Shown here piece after piece: positions 8,534 to 17,251 of a DNA stretch of 64,000 nucleotides. Where the stretch lies: NCBI GenBank assembly GCA_964436045.1, contig CAYTBN010000024.1:28904-92903 (forward strand). Reading direction: 5' to 3'. Under the pieces are notes generated by a model, which saw nothing but the letters and a program-made list of their open reading frames with translations, was not told the DNA's origin and ran no database searches. The translations under genes were made by a program, and so were the position numbers. This DNA is from CAYTBN01 sp964436045 (GTDB lineage: Bacteria; Myxococcota_A; UBA796; UBA9615; CAYRNR01). How positions within the stretch are numbered: the first letter of the stretch is position 1; every line of letters starts with the position of its first letter.

Positions 8534-9285
8534 GGCAGCCAGTCGTAGGCGAAGCTGTCGAATAGCCCGCTGCGGTCCTCGGCGCGGAAGATCACCGTGT
8601 AGTCGTCGCCGCAGTAGAGGTCGTTGCCGTTGGCTTCCTCGATCCAGCCGCCCCACAATCCGCCGCCCTCGTAGTTGAGGGTGTAGAAGCCACGCTCCAC
8701 GCCGGTGACGTAGTCCACGAACGTGATGGTCACATAGTCCACGTCCTCGAAGCCCTCGTGGTCACTGACCAGCGCCTGGAACTCGAAGATCCAGCTGTGG
8801 CCGTCCTCGTAGCAATCGGCCCAGGTATCCACGGGATCGCTGCTGATGGCCGGCGCCGAGGCGGCGTCGTCCAGGTACAGCGAATCCGAGTTCCCGTCCC
8901 AGTCCTCGACGTAGAACAACACCTCGTAGGCGTCGCCGCAGAACAGCTCGGTCTCGCGCTCCCAGCTCCAGGCGGCCCAGATTCCGCCGCCCTCGTCGAA
9001 CAGCTCCATCTGGTCGACGAACTGACCGGTGTAGACGTCGTAAAAGGTGACGTCGACGTATTCGATGTCGCCCAGGCCGTCGGCGTCGCTCACCTCGGCC
9101 TGGTACTCCCAGTAGTAATCGTGGTTCGCCGCGTCGTATTCGCAGAACCAGTAGGTGTCGATGCCCTCGTGGACCCGCGGTGCGTGGCCGTCGTAGTCGT
9201 CGTCATCGACGATCACGAAACAACCGCCCAGGCTCATGCCGAGAATCGTGACGAACATCGAGGCCAGCCATCGATGAGTCTTCAT
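8527..9285 (-). CDS. lipoprotein with two tandem homologous domains
   Basis: This 252-residue predicted lipoprotein has the signal peptide MKTHRWLASMFVTILGMSLGGC, with lipidation at Cys22 and a short Asp-rich linker (VDDDDYDG). The mature part is an internal duplication of about 110 residues. Each half has a V-T-[IF]-x-D-x-x-T-G core, then EGGGxW, a cysteine-containing CGDxY segment and an RAEDxSG/VEDWDG segment. This suggests two beta-sandwich (Ig or PKD-like) domains, each with a conserved Cys pair. ATG 9285 is chosen over the longer frame because GAAGGGAGA precedes it. Function is unknown. Confidence 0.78.
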   Translation of the reverse strand: MKTHRWLASMFVTILGMSLGGCFVIVDDDDYDGHAPRVHEGIDTYWFCEYDAANHDYYWEYQAEVSDADGLGDIEYVDVTFYDVYTGQFVDQMELFDEGGGIWAAWSWERETELFCGDAYEVLFYVEDWDGNSDSLYLDDAASAPAISSDPVDTWADCYEDGHSWIFEFQALVSDHEGFEDVDYVTITFVDYVTGVERGFYTLNYEGGGLWGGWIEEANGNDLYCGDDYTVIFRAEDRSGLFDSFAYDWLPY

Positions 9286-9433
9286 TGTTCGTCTCCCTTC
9301 CATCGACCCGGGGTTCATACGGGTCTGCTGTGAGTGATGATCGTCAGACGCTAGGGTTTCGCGGTTCATTCAAAAAGGAAAGGGTGAATCCGGGGCAGGT
9401 AATCCCGAAGTAACGGGCAGCGGAAGAGCCCCC

Positions 9434-10615
9434 TCAGCGTAGCTGGAGTATCCGTCCGACGAACGATCGGGACTCGGGGAAGCCGCGCAGTACGGGATAG
9501 TCCGGCGACGGCCCGGCGCCCACGATCCGGGCCACCGGCCGGCGTGCCGAGCGGGCGGCCTCGCGCAGCGCCTGCTCCAGCTGGCCGGGGCTCGCCCGGC
9601 GGTCGTTGACGCAGATCAACAACACGCCATTGTCCCGCAGCTTGCCCACCGCGGACGCCAGCAGGCCGGGCAGTCCCTTGCGCACCGACCAGCCGCCGCC
9701 GCCGCGGGCAGCGGTCGGAGGGTCGACGATGATCCGGTCGAGGGAACGGGGCGGGCAGCGGTCCAGGTAGGCGATTGCGTCGCCCCGTTCGGTTCGGTGC
9801 CGCGCCGGGTCCAGCTCGTTGAGCCGGACGTTGTACCGGGAGGTCTTCAGCGCGGGTCCAGCCAGGTCGACGTCGACCACCTCGGTGGCTCCGGCGGCCA
9901 GCGCCGCCACGGAGAATGCGCCGGTGTAGCTGAACAGGTTGAGAACCCGGCCCGGATTGCCCAGCCGCGCCAGTCGATCCCGGTTCGCCCGCTGATCGCC
10001 GAACAGGCCCGTCGCCAGGCCGCCGAAGGGCCGGACCGCATATTTCAGGCCGCGCTCGGTGACGATCCGCTCGTCCCCGACCTCGGCGTCCCCGTGAACG
10101 AGTCGGCCACCGACCTTGCCACGCCGCAGGTCGGCGAAGTGGTCCTTCTCCCAGATCGTCCCGGCCTGGGTGACCTCGCGCAGGACCCGCATCACAGGCG
10201 CACAGAAGGCGGCGGCGCAGGGGGCTCGGCGCACCGCCACCAGGGCGTCGCCGTAGCGGTCCACGTGCAACCCCGGCAGCCCGTCGGCCTCGCCGTGGAC
10301 CAACCGATAGGTGTCGCTCTCGTCCGCGGAACTCAGCGGTCTTCGCCGCTCCAGCGCCTTGTGGGCGCGGGCGGTTGGATCGAAGGGCTCGTCGGACGCG
10401 CCGACCCTGCGGGCCACCACCCGCTGCCCTGGATCGGCCAGCGCGCGCCCCAGCCGTTCACCCCCCGGGCCGACGAGTTCCAGAGGCTGGCCCGATTCCA
10501 GCCCCGCCAGCGAACCGGTGAATCGATCGGGGAGCACCCACGGGTGGCCCCCGCGCAGCGCCCGTGCGGTCGCAGCGCCGACGGTCAGCCGCGGTACGGT
10601 TCGTTTACGTCCCAT
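9434..10615 (-). CDS. class I SAM-dependent rRNA methyltransferase, RlmI/PUA type
   Basis: This 393-residue protein matches the length and layout of RlmI-type 23S rRNA cytosine-C5 methyltransferases. It has an N-terminal PUA domain (about 5-75, with GGHPWV), a linker domain, then a Rossmann methyltransferase domain. The SAM motif is LNLFSYTGAFS and the catalytic-loop motif is DPPTAAR. A longer frame upstream exists, but ATG 10615 gives the canonical start and an 82-base divergent spacer to the lipoprotein at 10698. The exact target base cannot be inferred. Confidence 0.88.
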   Translation of the reverse strand: MGRKRTVPRLTVGAATARALRGGHPWVLPDRFTGSLAGLESGQPLELVGPGGERLGRALADPGQRVVARRVGASDEPFDPTARAHKALERRRPLSSADESDTYRLVHGEADGLPGLHVDRYGDALVAVRRAPCAAAFCAPVMRVLREVTQAGTIWEKDHFADLRRGKVGGRLVHGDAEVGDERIVTERGLKYAVRPFGGLATGLFGDQRANRDRLARLGNPGRVLNLFSYTGAFSVAALAAGATEVVDVDLAGPALKTSRYNVRLNELDPARHRTERGDAIAYLDRCPPRSLDRIIVDPPTAARGGGGWSVRKGLPGLLASAVGKLRDNGVLLICVNDRRASPGQLEQALREAARSARRPVARIVGAGPSPDYPVLRGFPESRSFVGRILQLR

Positions 10616-10697
10616 CGTGGCCCCGTTGTAGCGGGTTCCGGCGGCGCGGGGAAGGGTGGGGAATGTGCTACGTTTGCGGCGGCGGAAGAGAGGTCCC

Positions 10698-11471
10698 ATG
10701 GCTCGCCCTGGCCTGGCGCTGTGTACCCTGGCGCTGCTGCTGAGCAGCGGGTGCCCTCGGCTGTACGACGAGTTCCCGCCCCTGGCCGCCGAGATGCTGA
10801 TCCTGGGGGTCGAGAACAAGATCCGCGGCGAGGACTTCAGCTGGGATCCGGCCCACGAGGAGTTCTACACCAGCGTCCAGCTCCACCTGTTCGAGGCCAC
10901 CACCATCGAACAGGTGGGGGACACTCCGGTGGAGGACGTGATCGTCACCCTGTGGGGACCCAACATGGGCCGCGTGGAGCTGCTGAACAACGGGAACGGC
11001 TACTACTCGCTGGACTCGAGCCAGAGCCTGGATTTGCGATACGGAGCCAAGCTCGATTTCGAGATCGACCTGCTCTATGCGGGCAAGGACCGCTCGGCGA
11101 CTCTGTGGCTGCCCGACGCCCCCTGGGCCGAGATCCCCAGCAGCCACACCGCGTCTTCGGACATGAACCTGACCCTCAATCCGGACAACTTCGACGCCAC
11201 CGTCGAGCTGGTCTTCGACCAGTCGGGCGCCATCGTCCACAACACGGAGCCGGAGAGCCTCATCGATCTGCTCGGCATGTCCGAGGGGGACACGTCGGTG
11301 GGGAGCGCCCAGATCCCCGGCTCGATCTTCACCAATCCAGGCTCGTTGCGCGGCGTCGGCGTCGCCGGCCTTCGCGTCGACCGCGGCGAGGAGAACTTCG
11401 TCAACATCGACCCCGCCGCCAGCCGGATGGTCGCCGGGATGATGGAACTGTACGAAGTGGAGATCGAGTAG
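10698..11471 (+). CDS. predicted lipoprotein of unknown function
   Basis: This 257-residue protein has a lipoprotein signal ending at Cys19 (LLLSSGC). A beta-rich mature part follows with no recognised catalytic motif. A VEDVIVTLWGP...GYYSLD stretch around residues 75-105 resembles the start of a carboxypeptidase-regulatory-like or transthyretin-like beta sandwich. ATG 10698 follows a purine-rich AAGAGAGG site. The next gene on the plus strand is far away, so it is probably a single transcription unit divergent from the methyltransferase. Acts at the cell envelope; partner unknown. Confidence 0.7.
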   Translation: MARPGLALCTLALLLSSGCPRLYDEFPPLAAEMLILGVENKIRGEDFSWDPAHEEFYTSVQLHLFEATTIEQVGDTPVEDVIVTLWGPNMGRVELLNNGNGYYSLDSSQSLDLRYGAKLDFEIDLLYAGKDRSATLWLPDAPWAEIPSSHTASSDMNLTLNPDNFDATVELVFDQSGAIVHNTEPESLIDLLGMSEGDTSVGSAQIPGSIFTNPGSLRGVGVAGLRVDRGEENFVNIDPAASRMVAGMMELYEVEIE

Positions 11472-11489
11472 GGCTCTCGGTCTCGCCCT

Positions 11490-12302
11490 TCAACACCCGG
11501 GATCGGGACACCAGTCGGGCGGTACGATGAAGCCGATGGCGGTGCCCGCGGGCTGCTCGGACGGGGTGATCTCGATGCGGCCGCGGCCGGTGAGTTCGCC
11601 GGCCTGCAGGACACCCGCCGGATCGATGGAGGCGTCTTCGGGGTAGAGCGTGGAGCCGTCCTCGGCCAGGTCCTCGAGGGGTACCCAGCTCCACTGGACC
11701 TCGGTGGGGTCGAGGAGATCCCAGAGGACGTCGTCGTCGAAACCCGCGTCGGGCTGGGCGTCGGGACCCACGTGGAAGCGGGCCGGGACCAGCTCCCAGC
11801 TGTGCCAGGGTTCACCGGCATCCACCAGGCGGGCAAAGGGCGCGCAGAGCAGGCCCAGGTCGACGCAGATTCCCTGGGGTTGCTCGACCCACACCCCGGT
11901 GAACAGGGACGCCTCGTCCAGCACGACCTCCAGCCCCACGGATCCCTCGCCGACACGCCCCTCGTCGTCCACGACCCGGGCCTGGAACGTGAAGCTGCCG
12001 AGCTCGCTGGCCACACCCTCCACGTCACCATTGGCCTGCAGGGCCAGCCCGGCCGGCAGCGCGCCCCCGGTCTGGGTCCAGGTGAGCGGGGGCTTGTGGA
12101 AGTCGGGCGGGATCAGGGTCTGTTCGTAGAGCTCGTGGATATCTGCGGCGGGCAGCGATGTGGGCACCTGGAGAGTCCCGGGATCGTCGGTGGTGTCGTC
12201 GTCGTCCGCCGCGGTCGTGTCGTCGTCCACCGGCTCGGGGGTGGGGCAACCCGATAGCGCCAGCAGCGGCGGCAGGGCAACCCAGGCCAGGGCTCGCCGC
12301 AC
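11490..12302 (-). CDS. Asp-rich lipoprotein with Ig-like (He_PIG-type) domain
   Basis: This 270-residue predicted lipoprotein is lipidated at Cys19 (LLALSGC). An acidic linker (VDDDTTAADDDDTTDD) separates the membrane from the folded part. Residues about 50-115 contain LTWTQTGGALPAGL and FTFQARVVDDEGRVGEGS, the hallmarks of the putative-Ig domains common in secreted proteins. The C-terminal half is unassigned and holds several cysteines. It begins 8 bases after the sppA stop on the same strand, so it is likely co-transcribed with sppA. Confidence 0.75.
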   Translation of the reverse strand: MRRALAWVALPPLLALSGCPTPEPVDDDTTAADDDDTTDDPGTLQVPTSLPAADIHELYEQTLIPPDFHKPPLTWTQTGGALPAGLALQANGDVEGVASELGSFTFQARVVDDEGRVGEGSVGLEVVLDEASLFTGVWVEQPQGICVDLGLLCAPFARLVDAGEPWHSWELVPARFHVGPDAQPDAGFDDDVLWDLLDPTEVQWSWVPLEDLAEDGSTLYPEDASIDPAGVLQAGELTGRGRIEITPSEQPAGTAIGFIVPPDWCPDPGC

Positions 12303-12310
12303 GGGTTCGC

Positions 12311-14077
12311 TCAGTCCACCGTCAGAAGGTAGGGGAGCATCGCCACGGGCCCACCCGCATCCAGGACCGACAGCCGCGCCATCAGGGGTCCCATCGCCTC
12401 ACCGAATCCAGGCAACAGCAGCTCGGTGGGCGGGCGCAGCGCGCTGCTCGGGGAGTCGTCGGGGTCGAGCAATTCCTGCAGCATCGTGCGCTGCTCGGGC
12501 AGGATCACCAGCGTGACCTCCTTGTCGGCGTCGATGCCGGCCAGCTCCTTGGCCCGGTCCAGGGCGGTGCGGAACCCCCCCAGCTCATCCACCAGGCCCA
12601 CGCCGAGAGCCTGTCGTCCGGTCCACACCCGGCCGCGGGAGATCCGGTCGACCTCCGACGGATCCCGCTGCCGTCCCTCGGCCGCCTTCTCGATGAAGGT
12701 GTCGTAGAACGACTCGATCATCCCCTCGATCTTTGCCTGCTCGGCCTCGGAGAATGGCTCCGACGGGGACATCAATCCCGCGTATTCGCCGCGCTCCACG
12801 GTCTCCACCGACAGGCCGACCTTGTCGTACAGCCCCCCCAAGGAGAACTTGCCGGTGTAGACGCCGATGGAGCCGGTGAGTGTGCCCGGCTGGGCGATGA
12901 TCGCGTCGGCGCCCATCGAGATGTAGTACCCGCCGGAGGCGGCGTAGTCGGACATGCTGACCACCACCGGCTTCTCGGCCGAGGTCAGCTCCACCTCGCG
13001 CCAGATCAGATCGCTGGCCAGCCCCGAGCCGCCCGGGGAGTCGACCCGCATGACCACCGCCTCGATGTCCTCGTCCTTGCGCGCCTGGCGCAGTACGCGG
13101 GTGATGGTGGCGCTGCCCATGGTCTGATCGCCACCGTAGTAGGGCGGGGCGCTCTCGCCGGACATGATGGCGCCCTCGCAGTAGATCACGGCGATCTCGG
13201 GGCCGTCGCCCAGCCCCAGGGAGGCGGGCGGGACCTGGGCGTAGGCATCCATCGAAACCAGCGACCACTCCTCCTCGTCAGCCTGCTTGAGCTGGGCTTC
13301 CAGTTCGTCGCGGTAGACCAGTTCGTCCACCAGGCCCACCTCGAGGGCGTGGCCCGCGGTCAGCGGCGGGTCGTCGACGATGGCCCGCAGGCTGTCCAGC
13401 GGCATGTCCCGGTCCGCGGCGATATCGGTGAGCATGTCGTCGAACAGGTCGTCGGCGAGACTCTCGAGCATCTCGCGGAAGCTGTCGCTCATCTCATCGC
13501 GGGTGAACGGCTCGACGGCGCTCTTGTACTGGCCGATTCGCGCGAACTGGGCGTCGACTCCCAGCTTCTCCAGCGCGCCCTTGAAGAAGGTGACCCCGAA
13601 CCGCAGGCCGATGAAGAACATCATCCCCTCGGGGGCCATGTAGATCTCCGAGCAGGCGGACGCCAGGTAGTACTCCTTGTTCCCGGCGGTCTCGAGGTAC
13701 GCGACGATGGGCTTGTCCGTGGCCTCCCGGTAGCGGCTCACCGCTCCCCGGAGCTCCTGGACCTTGCCCAGACTGCAGCCCATCGGTTCGATGCGCATGA
13801 TCACGCCCGCGATCCGATCGTCGATCGCAGCCTTTCGCATCGCCGAATCGAACTCGATGATGCCCCGCGTCGAGATCTGACCGAGGGCGTCCGCCAGCGG
13901 ATCGCCCAGAGACGGGGCCTCGGACAGGACCCCTCCCGGCTCCAGTACCAGGTAGGACCCCTGCGGGATCGTCGGCTCGGGATCGAACAGGAAGACGTAG
14001 AAGAACAGGCCGCCCATCACGCTGGTGAACAGGAACAGTACCAGCAAGGCGCCGATGATCTTGGTGGATCGCTTCAT
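12311..14077 (-). CDS. sppA: signal peptide peptidase SppA, 67-kDa type
   Basis: This 588-residue inner-membrane serine protease of family S49 has the duplicated (two-domain) architecture. There is one N-terminal membrane segment (about 8-30). The catalytic Lys185 sits in QYKSAVEPF in the first domain, and the catalytic Ser381 sits in YAASGGYY in the second, the same split dyad as in the E. coli enzyme. It degrades cleaved signal peptides in the membrane, consistent with the heavy secretory load encoded nearby. ATG 14077 has a GGAGGAGC ribosome-binding site. Confidence 0.93.
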   Translation of the reverse strand: MKRSTKIIGALLVLFLFTSVMGGLFFYVFLFDPEPTIPQGSYLVLEPGGVLSEAPSLGDPLADALGQISTRGIIEFDSAMRKAAIDDRIAGVIMRIEPMGCSLGKVQELRGAVSRYREATDKPIVAYLETAGNKEYYLASACSEIYMAPEGMMFFIGLRFGVTFFKGALEKLGVDAQFARIGQYKSAVEPFTRDEMSDSFREMLESLADDLFDDMLTDIAADRDMPLDSLRAIVDDPPLTAGHALEVGLVDELVYRDELEAQLKQADEEEWSLVSMDAYAQVPPASLGLGDGPEIAVIYCEGAIMSGESAPPYYGGDQTMGSATITRVLRQARKDEDIEAVVMRVDSPGGSGLASDLIWREVELTSAEKPVVVSMSDYAASGGYYISMGADAIIAQPGTLTGSIGVYTGKFSLGGLYDKVGLSVETVERGEYAGLMSPSEPFSEAEQAKIEGMIESFYDTFIEKAAEGRQRDPSEVDRISRGRVWTGRQALGVGLVDELGGFRTALDRAKELAGIDADKEVTLVILPEQRTMLQELLDPDDSPSSALRPPTELLLPGFGEAMGPLMARLSVLDAGGPVAMLPYLLTVD

Positions 14078-14176
14078 CGCTCCTCCGGGCCCTCGGGGCC
14101 GGTCGGGTCACTATAACAACTGGGGCAAGGAGGAGAGGCGACGGACAGCTGCCTGCCGCGTCCGCGGAGGGGGGGA

Positions 14177-15679
14177 CTACAGGGCGATGTCGAAGAGGGT
14201 GATGTCGGCGTCTTCCTTCAGGCTGTCGCGCCAGGCCTGCAGCCGGGTGTGGCGCTTGCGCCGCAGCAAGGTCGATTCGACCTCCTTGCGCGCCGCCGCA
14301 AAACCCGCCGGATCCGGCTTCTGCTCGTCGATCACCCGGAACACGATCCAGTTGTCCAGGACGCGGAAGGCGGTGGGCGGGCCCTTGCCGACCTCTTCGT
14401 GGGCCAGCGCGGCCCCCAGGAGTTCGGGCGCCGCGCCGATTCGCGGAATCGACGGGGAGGCGACCGGGAACAGATCGGTCTGCTGGACCCGGATGCTGTG
14501 GCGGTCGAGCAGCTCGGTGGGCGTCTCGCCCTGGCTGAAGGGCATCGCGATTTCCTCGGCGTACTGCTCGGCCAGCGCCGGGGCCTCCTCGTCCACCAGC
14601 AGTTTCTCGGCGATCTCCGGTCCCACCTCCTCGAAGGTCTGGGACTTGGCCTCCTGGACCGCCTCGATCTGGAGGATGTGGATCCCGAGGCTCGTCTCCA
14701 CCAGCTCGCTGATGTCGCCCTCGGCCGCGGAGAAGGCCGCAGCCCGGAACGCGTCTTCGCCGTAGGGATCGCCGCCGCGGTTCTCGTCGAAGAAGCCCAG
14801 GTCGCCACCGTAGCGTGCCGTGTGGTGCTCGCTGTACTTCGCGGCCAGATCCTCGAACGGGACCTCGCCCGCCTTGACCTCGGTCAGCACGCCCGCCATC
14901 CGGCGCCGGACCTCGTCGGCGAGCGCGGCATCGTCGCCCGGACCGATGGCGATGAAGATCTGGCTCGCCTGGACCCGCTTGGGCTGGTTGTACAGCCGGT
15001 CGAAGTTCTCGTCGTAGTTGTCCCGGCACTCGGTCGCGTGCTCGCTCAGGTAGGCCGCCACCCGCTCCTCGCCAGCGTCCACCTCGGTGCGGAACAGCGC
15101 CGACGAGATGCGCACGAACTCGAGATTGAGCTTGTGGTTGTCTTCCTCGTATTGCTGGCGAACCTCGCCCTCGCTGACCGCCACGGAGCGACGGACCAGG
15201 GCCTCCATCCGCTGGACCCGCAGGTCCTCACGCTGGTTCTCCTCGAACTTGGTCCGGCTCTGGCGGTAGCGCCGAAGCTCCCGCTCGTAGATGTCCTGGT
15301 CGAAGTGCCCCTCTTCGTCCTGGAACTGGCGCAGGTCCATGATGTGGCTCGCCAGCTCGTGGTCGCTGACCACGATCCGCTCGCTCTCCGCGGACTGCAG
15401 GATCAGCTCCCGGATGATCAAGTTGTCGAGCACATCGTTCTTGATCCGCTCGATCTCCTCGTCGGTCATGTTGTCGTTGTACCGCTGCATGAACCGGATC
15501 CGGTCCTGGTAAGCCCGGACGAAGGTGCCGTCGAGCACCGATTCGCCGTTGACCTTGGCCACTGGACGCGCGCGCTGCCCGCCGGTATTGACTCCCCAGA
15601 ACACGAAGACGACCACGATCGCGGCGAACAGCAGCTGGATCACGAACGAGCTGGCATTCTTGCGCATCGTTTCGAGCAT
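14177..15679 (-). CDS. PpiD-like membrane-anchored periplasmic chaperone/peptidyl-prolyl isomerase
   Basis: This 500-residue protein has a single N-terminal membrane anchor (residues 11-30) followed by a SurA/PpiD N-terminal chaperone domain. A parvulin-type rotamase domain follows (about 225-345, with ASQIFIAI, GGDLGFF and LVETSLGIHILQ). A C-terminal region after it resembles a second, degenerate parvulin domain. It would help fold outer-membrane proteins leaving the Sec translocon. ATG 15679 (MLETMRKN) is the family-typical start; a longer frame upstream lacks coding character. It is divergent from mreC with a 135-base spacer. Confidence 0.85.
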   Translation of the reverse strand: MLETMRKNASSFVIQLLFAAIVVVFVFWGVNTGGQRARPVAKVNGESVLDGTFVRAYQDRIRFMQRYNDNMTDEEIERIKNDVLDNLIIRELILQSAESERIVVSDHELASHIMDLRQFQDEEGHFDQDIYERELRRYRQSRTKFEENQREDLRVQRMEALVRRSVAVSEGEVRQQYEEDNHKLNLEFVRISSALFRTEVDAGEERVAAYLSEHATECRDNYDENFDRLYNQPKRVQASQIFIAIGPGDDAALADEVRRRMAGVLTEVKAGEVPFEDLAAKYSEHHTARYGGDLGFFDENRGGDPYGEDAFRAAAFSAAEGDISELVETSLGIHILQIEAVQEAKSQTFEEVGPEIAEKLLVDEEAPALAEQYAEEIAMPFSQGETPTELLDRHSIRVQQTDLFPVASPSIPRIGAAPELLGAALAHEEVGKGPPTAFRVLDNWIVFRVIDEQKPDPAGFAAARKEVESTLLRRKRHTRLQAWRDSLKEDADITLFDIAL

Positions 15680-15814
15680 GTCGGACTCCACAGGTCTCGC
15701 CGGAAGCGGCGCCGAAACATACGCGCTGGGGTGTCCTTCGTCAACGGGTGCGTCGCGTTGACGGGTGCGCGCGCGTGCGCGAGAATGCTCCCACCGAGCC
15801 GGTATCACCCCTCG

Positions 15815-16750
15815 ATGCGTCTATCGATACGCACCAAGTTAGCGATCGCCCTGCTTCTCGTGGCTCTCACCGCGTGGAATCTGCACGCCAATCGCAAGGA
15901 GAGTGATGATCTGAACATCGCCGACCGCACGGTGCTGTTCATCACCGCGCCGATCCAGCGCGTCCTCCGCTGGACCGTCGGTGGGGTCGGCTCGATCTTC
16001 TCGGGCTACTTCGACCTGGTCCACGTCAAGCGCGACAACGAAACGCTGCAGGATCAGCTCGCGGGCTGGGAGTCGATGGAGGCCCGGGTCCGGGAGCTGG
16101 AGATCGAGAACGATCGCCTGCGTCAGCTGGCGGATCTGCGGGCGCGAGCCGACGTGCCGTCGGTGGGGGCACGGGTGATCGGCTGGGGGACCTCGGATCG
16201 TTTCCGCGTCGTACGGATCGACCGGGGACGTGCCCATGGCCTGGAGCCGGGGCTCGGGGTGATCGACGCCCGCGGCGTGGTCGGTCAGGTGCTGCACACC
16301 AGCGCGGGGGCGGCAGACGTGTTGTTGATGTCCGACGCGTCGTCCAACCTGGCAGCGCGCCTGCAAGAGACGTCCCTGCGCGGCATCGCGCGGGGCGACG
16401 GCCGCTGGAGCGCCAGCCTGGAGTTCGTCAACCGGCAGGACGCCGACGCCGTCCTCGAGGGGGATCTGGTGGTCACGTCCGGGGATAACGCGGTGTTCCC
16501 GGCCGGTATCCCCGTGGGCCGGGTGAACCGGGTCGAGGTCGCGGACACCGGCCAGTTCCTGACCGTCGCGCTGGAGCCGGCGTCGGACCTGGCGGACCTG
16601 CGCGAACTGATCGTGTTGCTGGCGCCGGGCATTTCGTTCGGCGAAGAGCTGGAGTTCCTGCCGATGCCCGGCGCCGTGGCTGGCCACGAGCCCTACGGGC
16701 CGCCGATGCCGGTGGGACCGCCGCCGGCTGGCGGGGAGGATCTCCAGTGA
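15815..16750 (+). CDS. mreC: rod-shape-determining protein MreC
   Basis: This 311-residue bitopic protein has a short cytoplasmic N-terminus, one membrane helix (about 8-23), a coiled coil (about 70-105) and the double beta-barrel MreC domain ending near 290. Motifs include the GxVGQV-like segment (RGVVGQVLHTSAGAADVLLMSD) and the late VVTSGDNAVFPAGIPVG. It scaffolds the elongation peptidoglycan synthase in the periplasm. ATG 15815 is preferred; ATG 15785 (10 residues longer) is an alternative. It is the first gene of mreC-mreD-mrdA-rodA. MreB is not in the window. The stop overlaps the mreD start. Confidence 0.92.
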   Translation: MRLSIRTKLAIALLLVALTAWNLHANRKESDDLNIADRTVLFITAPIQRVLRWTVGGVGSIFSGYFDLVHVKRDNETLQDQLAGWESMEARVRELEIENDRLRQLADLRARADVPSVGARVIGWGTSDRFRVVRIDRGRAHGLEPGLGVIDARGVVGQVLHTSAGAADVLLMSDASSNLAARLQETSLRGIARGDGRWSASLEFVNRQDADAVLEGDLVVTSGDNAVFPAGIPVGRVNRVEVADTGQFLTVALEPASDLADLRELIVLLAPGISFGEELEFLPMPGAVAGHEPYGPPMPVGPPPAGGEDLQ

Positions 16751-17247
16751 GGATGGGCGCTGCCATCGGGCTGGGATTTGTCCTGCTGGTGGTGCGCGCG
16801 ACCGTGCTGCCGGTCTTCGGGCTCGCGGCCATCGGCCCCGACCTCGTCCTGCCGTTGGTGGTGTTCTACGGCGCGACGGGTCGATTCGCCGAGGGCCTGG
16901 TTGTGACCCTGGTGCTCGGACACCTGGCCGATGTGATGTCCGGTGGCACCCTGGGGCTACATCTGTATCTGTACGCGGTGGCGTTCGGGCTGGCGAACCT
17001 GAGCCACGGGCGGGTGGATCAGGCCGGTTCGTTCGTCCCCTGCCTGATGGTCTTCGTGATATCGCTGATCGCGGGCGCGTCCCTCGCCCTGTTGTATGGC
17101 TTGTGGGGCACCGCGGTCCCACGTCCGGCGGGGGGACCGCTGGCAAGCGCGTTGCTGACCGCGGCCTTCACGTTCCCGATGTTGCCCGTCCTGCGCAAGC
17201 TGCAACGCATCTCGCGCCGGGACGACAAGCTGATCCTGCCCGGATAG
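16747..17247 (+). CDS. mreD: rod-shape-determining protein MreD
   Basis: This 166-residue, highly hydrophobic protein has five predicted membrane helices, the normal size and topology for MreD. The segment GHLADVMSGGTLGLH is the family signature around residues 57-71. The GTG start at 16747 overlaps the mreC TGA (GTGA), showing translational coupling. It bridges MreC to the other membrane parts of the elongasome. The following PBP2 gene starts 4 bases after its stop. Confidence 0.9.
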   Translation: MRMGAAIGLGFVLLVVRATVLPVFGLAAIGPDLVLPLVVFYGATGRFAEGLVVTLVLGHLADVMSGGTLGLHLYLYAVAFGLANLSHGRVDQAGSFVPCLMVFVISLIAGASLALLYGLWGTAVPRPAGGPLASALLTAAFTFPMLPVLRKLQRISRRDDKLILPG

Positions 17248-17251
17248 GCCC

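Noticed and set aside
12158..14116. 652-codon plus-strand open frame opposite sppA
   Set aside because: Antisense shadow of a clear SppA gene; composition is His/Gln/Gly/Arg-rich with no motif, as expected from GC-rich antisense frames.
14249..15814. Reading mreC as an 833-residue protein from an upstream start
   Set aside because: The upstream 520 codons are antisense to the PpiD-like gene; MreC proteins are about 300 residues and begin at the membrane helix.
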